Below, in pieces: positions 62,186 through 64,000 of a DNA stretch of 64,000 nucleotides. Location of the stretch: positions 4,101,001 through 4,165,000 of the forward strand of contig NZ_CP092831.1 of the NCBI RefSeq assembly GCF_022531965.1, given 5' to 3'. How positions within the stretch are numbered: position 1 is the stretch's first letter; each line of letters opens with the position of its first letter. The notes below the pieces were generated by a model. The model was not told where the DNA came from, made no database searches, and was given only the letters and a program-made list of their open reading frames with translations. The position numbers were made by a program, and so were the translations under genes. This DNA is from Paenibacillus peoriae. Lineage in GTDB: Bacteria > Bacillota > Bacilli > Paenibacillales > Paenibacillaceae.

Positions 62186-63529
62186 TCAATTTCCTTTCTC
62201 GATGGCAGCCTTATGCTGGTCGGCAAATTGTTGCGGTGTCACCGCTTTACCAAACAACGCCTGAATCATATTCAAATGTACCTGTGCTGCATTCGGCTTC
62301 ATCTGTACATCGGCGAACAACGTAATACTGCTGGCTTGATTCAGTCCGTTCAGCAAATCGACATACAGCTTGGGCAATTTTTCTTTGGAGGTGTCCACTT
62401 TCGTCGCCGGAATAACGCCCGCCTGTGTGACCGATTGCTCTCCCCATTTGACTACGAAGTATTCAACGAACGCTTTGGCCTCTTCTTTCACCTTGGAATT
62501 CTCAGAAACAAACAAACCTACTCCCGGACCTCCTACCCAACTGTTCTCGTTGCCCTTGCCGCCTGCAACCATCGGGAATTTAAAGAAGCCAATTTGATCT
62601 TTAAATGCTTGCGGGATTGCGGGATTGGTCGTAAAATTCGGCAATTCCCAAGTAGCCATCAAATACATAGCTGCCTTGTTGTTCATAAATTCGGATTTTC
62701 CCTCATCATTGGACAAGCCGTTAAATCCTTTGTTAAATGCATTCATATCCACAAGCGTCTGAACTTCGGAGGCCGCCTGAATTAAACCAGGGTCATCGAA
62801 CGATCCTGAGCCGTCAATCGCTTTTTTCAGCGTTTCGTTACCTGCTATACGGTCCGCCAAATACATATACCAGAGCGAGCCGGTCCAGCGGTCCTTATTG
62901 CCTAATGCAATCGGTGCTACTCCATGATCCGTAAGTGTTTTCACAACCTGCTTAAATTCGTCAAAAGTCGTAGGTACCTTCAAGTTGTATTTTTGGAATA
63001 TGGCTTTGTTGTAATAAATAGGTGTAATATTCAATTCAATCGGAAGCGCATACGTTTTGCCATTCAGCGCATAAGCTTCGGTCGTTCCCGGTACGAATTT
63101 GTCCTTCAGCTTGGAACCTTGCAGCAGGTCATCCATCGGCGTAAATAATCCACCTTTAACGTAAGGCTCCATAAAGCCTGCTGCCCAGGTGATGCCGATA
63201 TCCGGCAATTCATTGGAAGCTGACAGCACTTTGAGTTTGTTTTTATATTGTTCATTTTCCAGCACTTCCTGCTGAATGACGACATTCGGATGATCCTTTT
63301 GGTATTGATCTATAATCTGAGTCACAAGCTTGCTCTGCTGTGCCGAGCTTCCCTCTGGCCAGAGGTGCATCATTTTGAGTGTAACCTTTCCCCCGTCTCC
63401 ACTGGAACCGCCTTGACCATCCTTACCAGCACCGCAACCGGATAGCACCAGCATGAATGACAGCAGCAGGGTCAACCCAGCAAACCATTTTTGATGTGAG
63501 CGCTTACGTAAACCATACTCGTTGGACAT
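62186..63529 (-). CDS. Extracellular sugar-binding lipoprotein (ABC importer)
   Basis: 447 residues from MSNEYGLRKRSHQK, after GGAGG; the longer frame has no site. Lipoprotein signal with lipobox LSGC, then family 1 solute-binding fold (VTLKMMHLWPEGSS, IGITWAAGFMEPYVKGG, ALPIELNITPIYYNK). Tethered outside the membrane, it captures a sugar or oligosaccharide for the two permeases. A cre site lies just upstream, so glucose repression through CcpA is likely. Confidence 0.93.
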   Translation of the reverse strand: MSNEYGLRKRSHQKWFAGLTLLLSFMLVLSGCGAGKDGQGGSSGDGGKVTLKMMHLWPEGSSAQQSKLVTQIIDQYQKDHPNVVIQQEVLENEQYKNKLKVLSASNELPDIGITWAAGFMEPYVKGGLFTPMDDLLQGSKLKDKFVPGTTEAYALNGKTYALPIELNITPIYYNKAIFQKYNLKVPTTFDEFKQVVKTLTDHGVAPIALGNKDRWTGSLWYMYLADRIAGNETLKKAIDGSGSFDDPGLIQAASEVQTLVDMNAFNKGFNGLSNDEGKSEFMNNKAAMYLMATWELPNFTTNPAIPQAFKDQIGFFKFPMVAGGKGNENSWVGGPGVGLFVSENSKVKEEAKAFVEYFVVKWGEQSVTQAGVIPATKVDTSKEKLPKLYVDLLNGLNQASSITLFADVQMKPNAAQVHLNMIQALFGKAVTPQQFADQHKAAIEKGN

Positions 63530-63562
63530 CGTTAGACCTCCGTTTGTTGTATTTATATTTTT

Positions 63563-63576
63563 TGTAACCGTTATCA
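63563..63576 (-). promoter_or_regulatory. cre site (CcpA operator)
   Basis: TGTAACCGTTATCA fits the Bacillus cre consensus TGWAANCGNTNWCA at every position. It is 34 bases before the start of the binding-protein gene. Confidence 0.7.
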
Positions 63577-63664
63577 TTTGTAAGTTTAGCACTCTATTCC
63601 TGCTTTCAACAGGGTACGCTCATTGGGTATAATTCCACTTTTATTGGGTTTGATCTGCCTACTG

Positions 63665-64000
63665 TCAGTCGATATTCTCCGGCCCTGTACGCATCTGCTG
63701 CCTGTAGCGGCTGGGACTTATCCCCTCGGTCGCTTTGAATACTTTAATAAAATATTTATCTGTTCGGTAGCCTGATCGTTCGCCGATTTGGGCAATCGTC
63801 AATTGGGTATGCAGCAGTAACTCCTTGGCCCGTTGCATCCGCAGCCGATGCAGATATTCGCTGAAGGACAAACCACTTTGCTCCTTGAATAAAACACTAA
63901 AATAGCTCGCATTCAGGTGTGAATGCGCGGCAGTCTGCGCCATCGTAATGGATTCGTGAAGATGCTCCGCCATATAGGTGAAGGCACGTCGTACCGGATC
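63665..64000 (-). CDS. AraC-family regulator, C-terminal part (cut by window edge)
   Basis: The frame is open to the end of the window; 111 residues seen. Two HTH motifs of the AraC domain: TMAQTAAHSHLNASYFSVLF and LTIAQIGERSGYRTDKYFIKVF, then SPSRYRQQMR. In such sugar loci it is usually a YesN-like response regulator paired with a YesM-like kinase; the receiver domain would lie outside the window. Confidence 0.88.
   Translation of the reverse strand, partial: DPVRRAFTYMAEHLHESITMAQTAAHSHLNASYFSVLFKEQSGLSFSEYLHRLRMQRAKELLLHTQLTIAQIGERSGYRTDKYFIKVFKATEGISPSRYRQQMRTGPENID

Noticed and set aside
1..64000. CRISPR array, tRNA or rRNA genes
   Set aside because: No regularly spaced short repeats, no cloverleaf with CCA-type acceptor and no rRNA sequence noticed.

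Overview
The window looks like a chromosome segment of a Paenibacillus-like Gram-positive (Firmicutes). The evidence is GGAGG ribosome binding sites before most genes, TTG/GTG starts, a CcpA-type cre site, sigma-D-like promoters, a copper amine oxidase N-terminal domain protein, and a YesN-like AraC regulator beside a sugar ABC operon. Genus is inference. Much of the window is accessory DNA.

Layout. 0-9.4 kb: an ankyrin-repeat protein, a secreted parallel beta-helix protein, decayed zeta-toxin and GNAT genes, then a VgrG-like spike protein ending in an Ntox15-type DNase domain with its GAD-like/DUF1851 immunity protein. 9.5-31.6 kb: a minus-strand phage-like element with a large serine recombinase, a tyrosine recombinase, terminase subunits, portal, scaffold, major capsid and connector. 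It also has a ParB-domain DNA methylase, a helicase, a ParB protein with two parS-like palindromes, and a 1149-residue protein with the DxDGD signature of YonO/QDE-1-type RNA polymerases. I see no tail, tape-measure, lysis or repressor genes, so it resembles a capsid-forming satellite or a deleted prophage. 31.7-38.9 kb: an AT-rich defence region with a three-gene SIR2 cluster and a DSR-like 1142-residue SIR2 protein. 39.1-47.5 kb: a second copy of the beta-helix/zeta/GNAT/VgrG segment, carrying a different toxin and immunity protein. 47.5-48.3 kb: a decayed toxin/immunity cassette. 48.5-51.4 kb: DGC protein, VOC protein, DJ-1-like protein and WYL regulator. 51.6-59.4 kb: a third spike locus with a toxin-less VgrG, pentapeptide protein, two accessory proteins, DUF4280 PAAR-like tip, VgrG with a CdiA-type tRNase tip, and immunity protein. 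60.3-64 kb: a sugar ABC importer operon with a cre site and a partial AraC-type regulator.

How the parts fit. The three spike loci share an upstream block with a sigma-D-like promoter (TAAA-N16-ACCGATAA). Their variable toxin tips follow a conserved GGGGACGGG junction (Gly-Thr-Gly), which suggests cassette-like tip exchange and co-regulation with motility genes. No sheath or tube genes are in the window, so the delivery machine, if any, is elsewhere. The two near-identical 6-7 kb segments are direct repeats around about 32 kb of satellite and defence genes; recombination between them could delete that interval or swap toxins.
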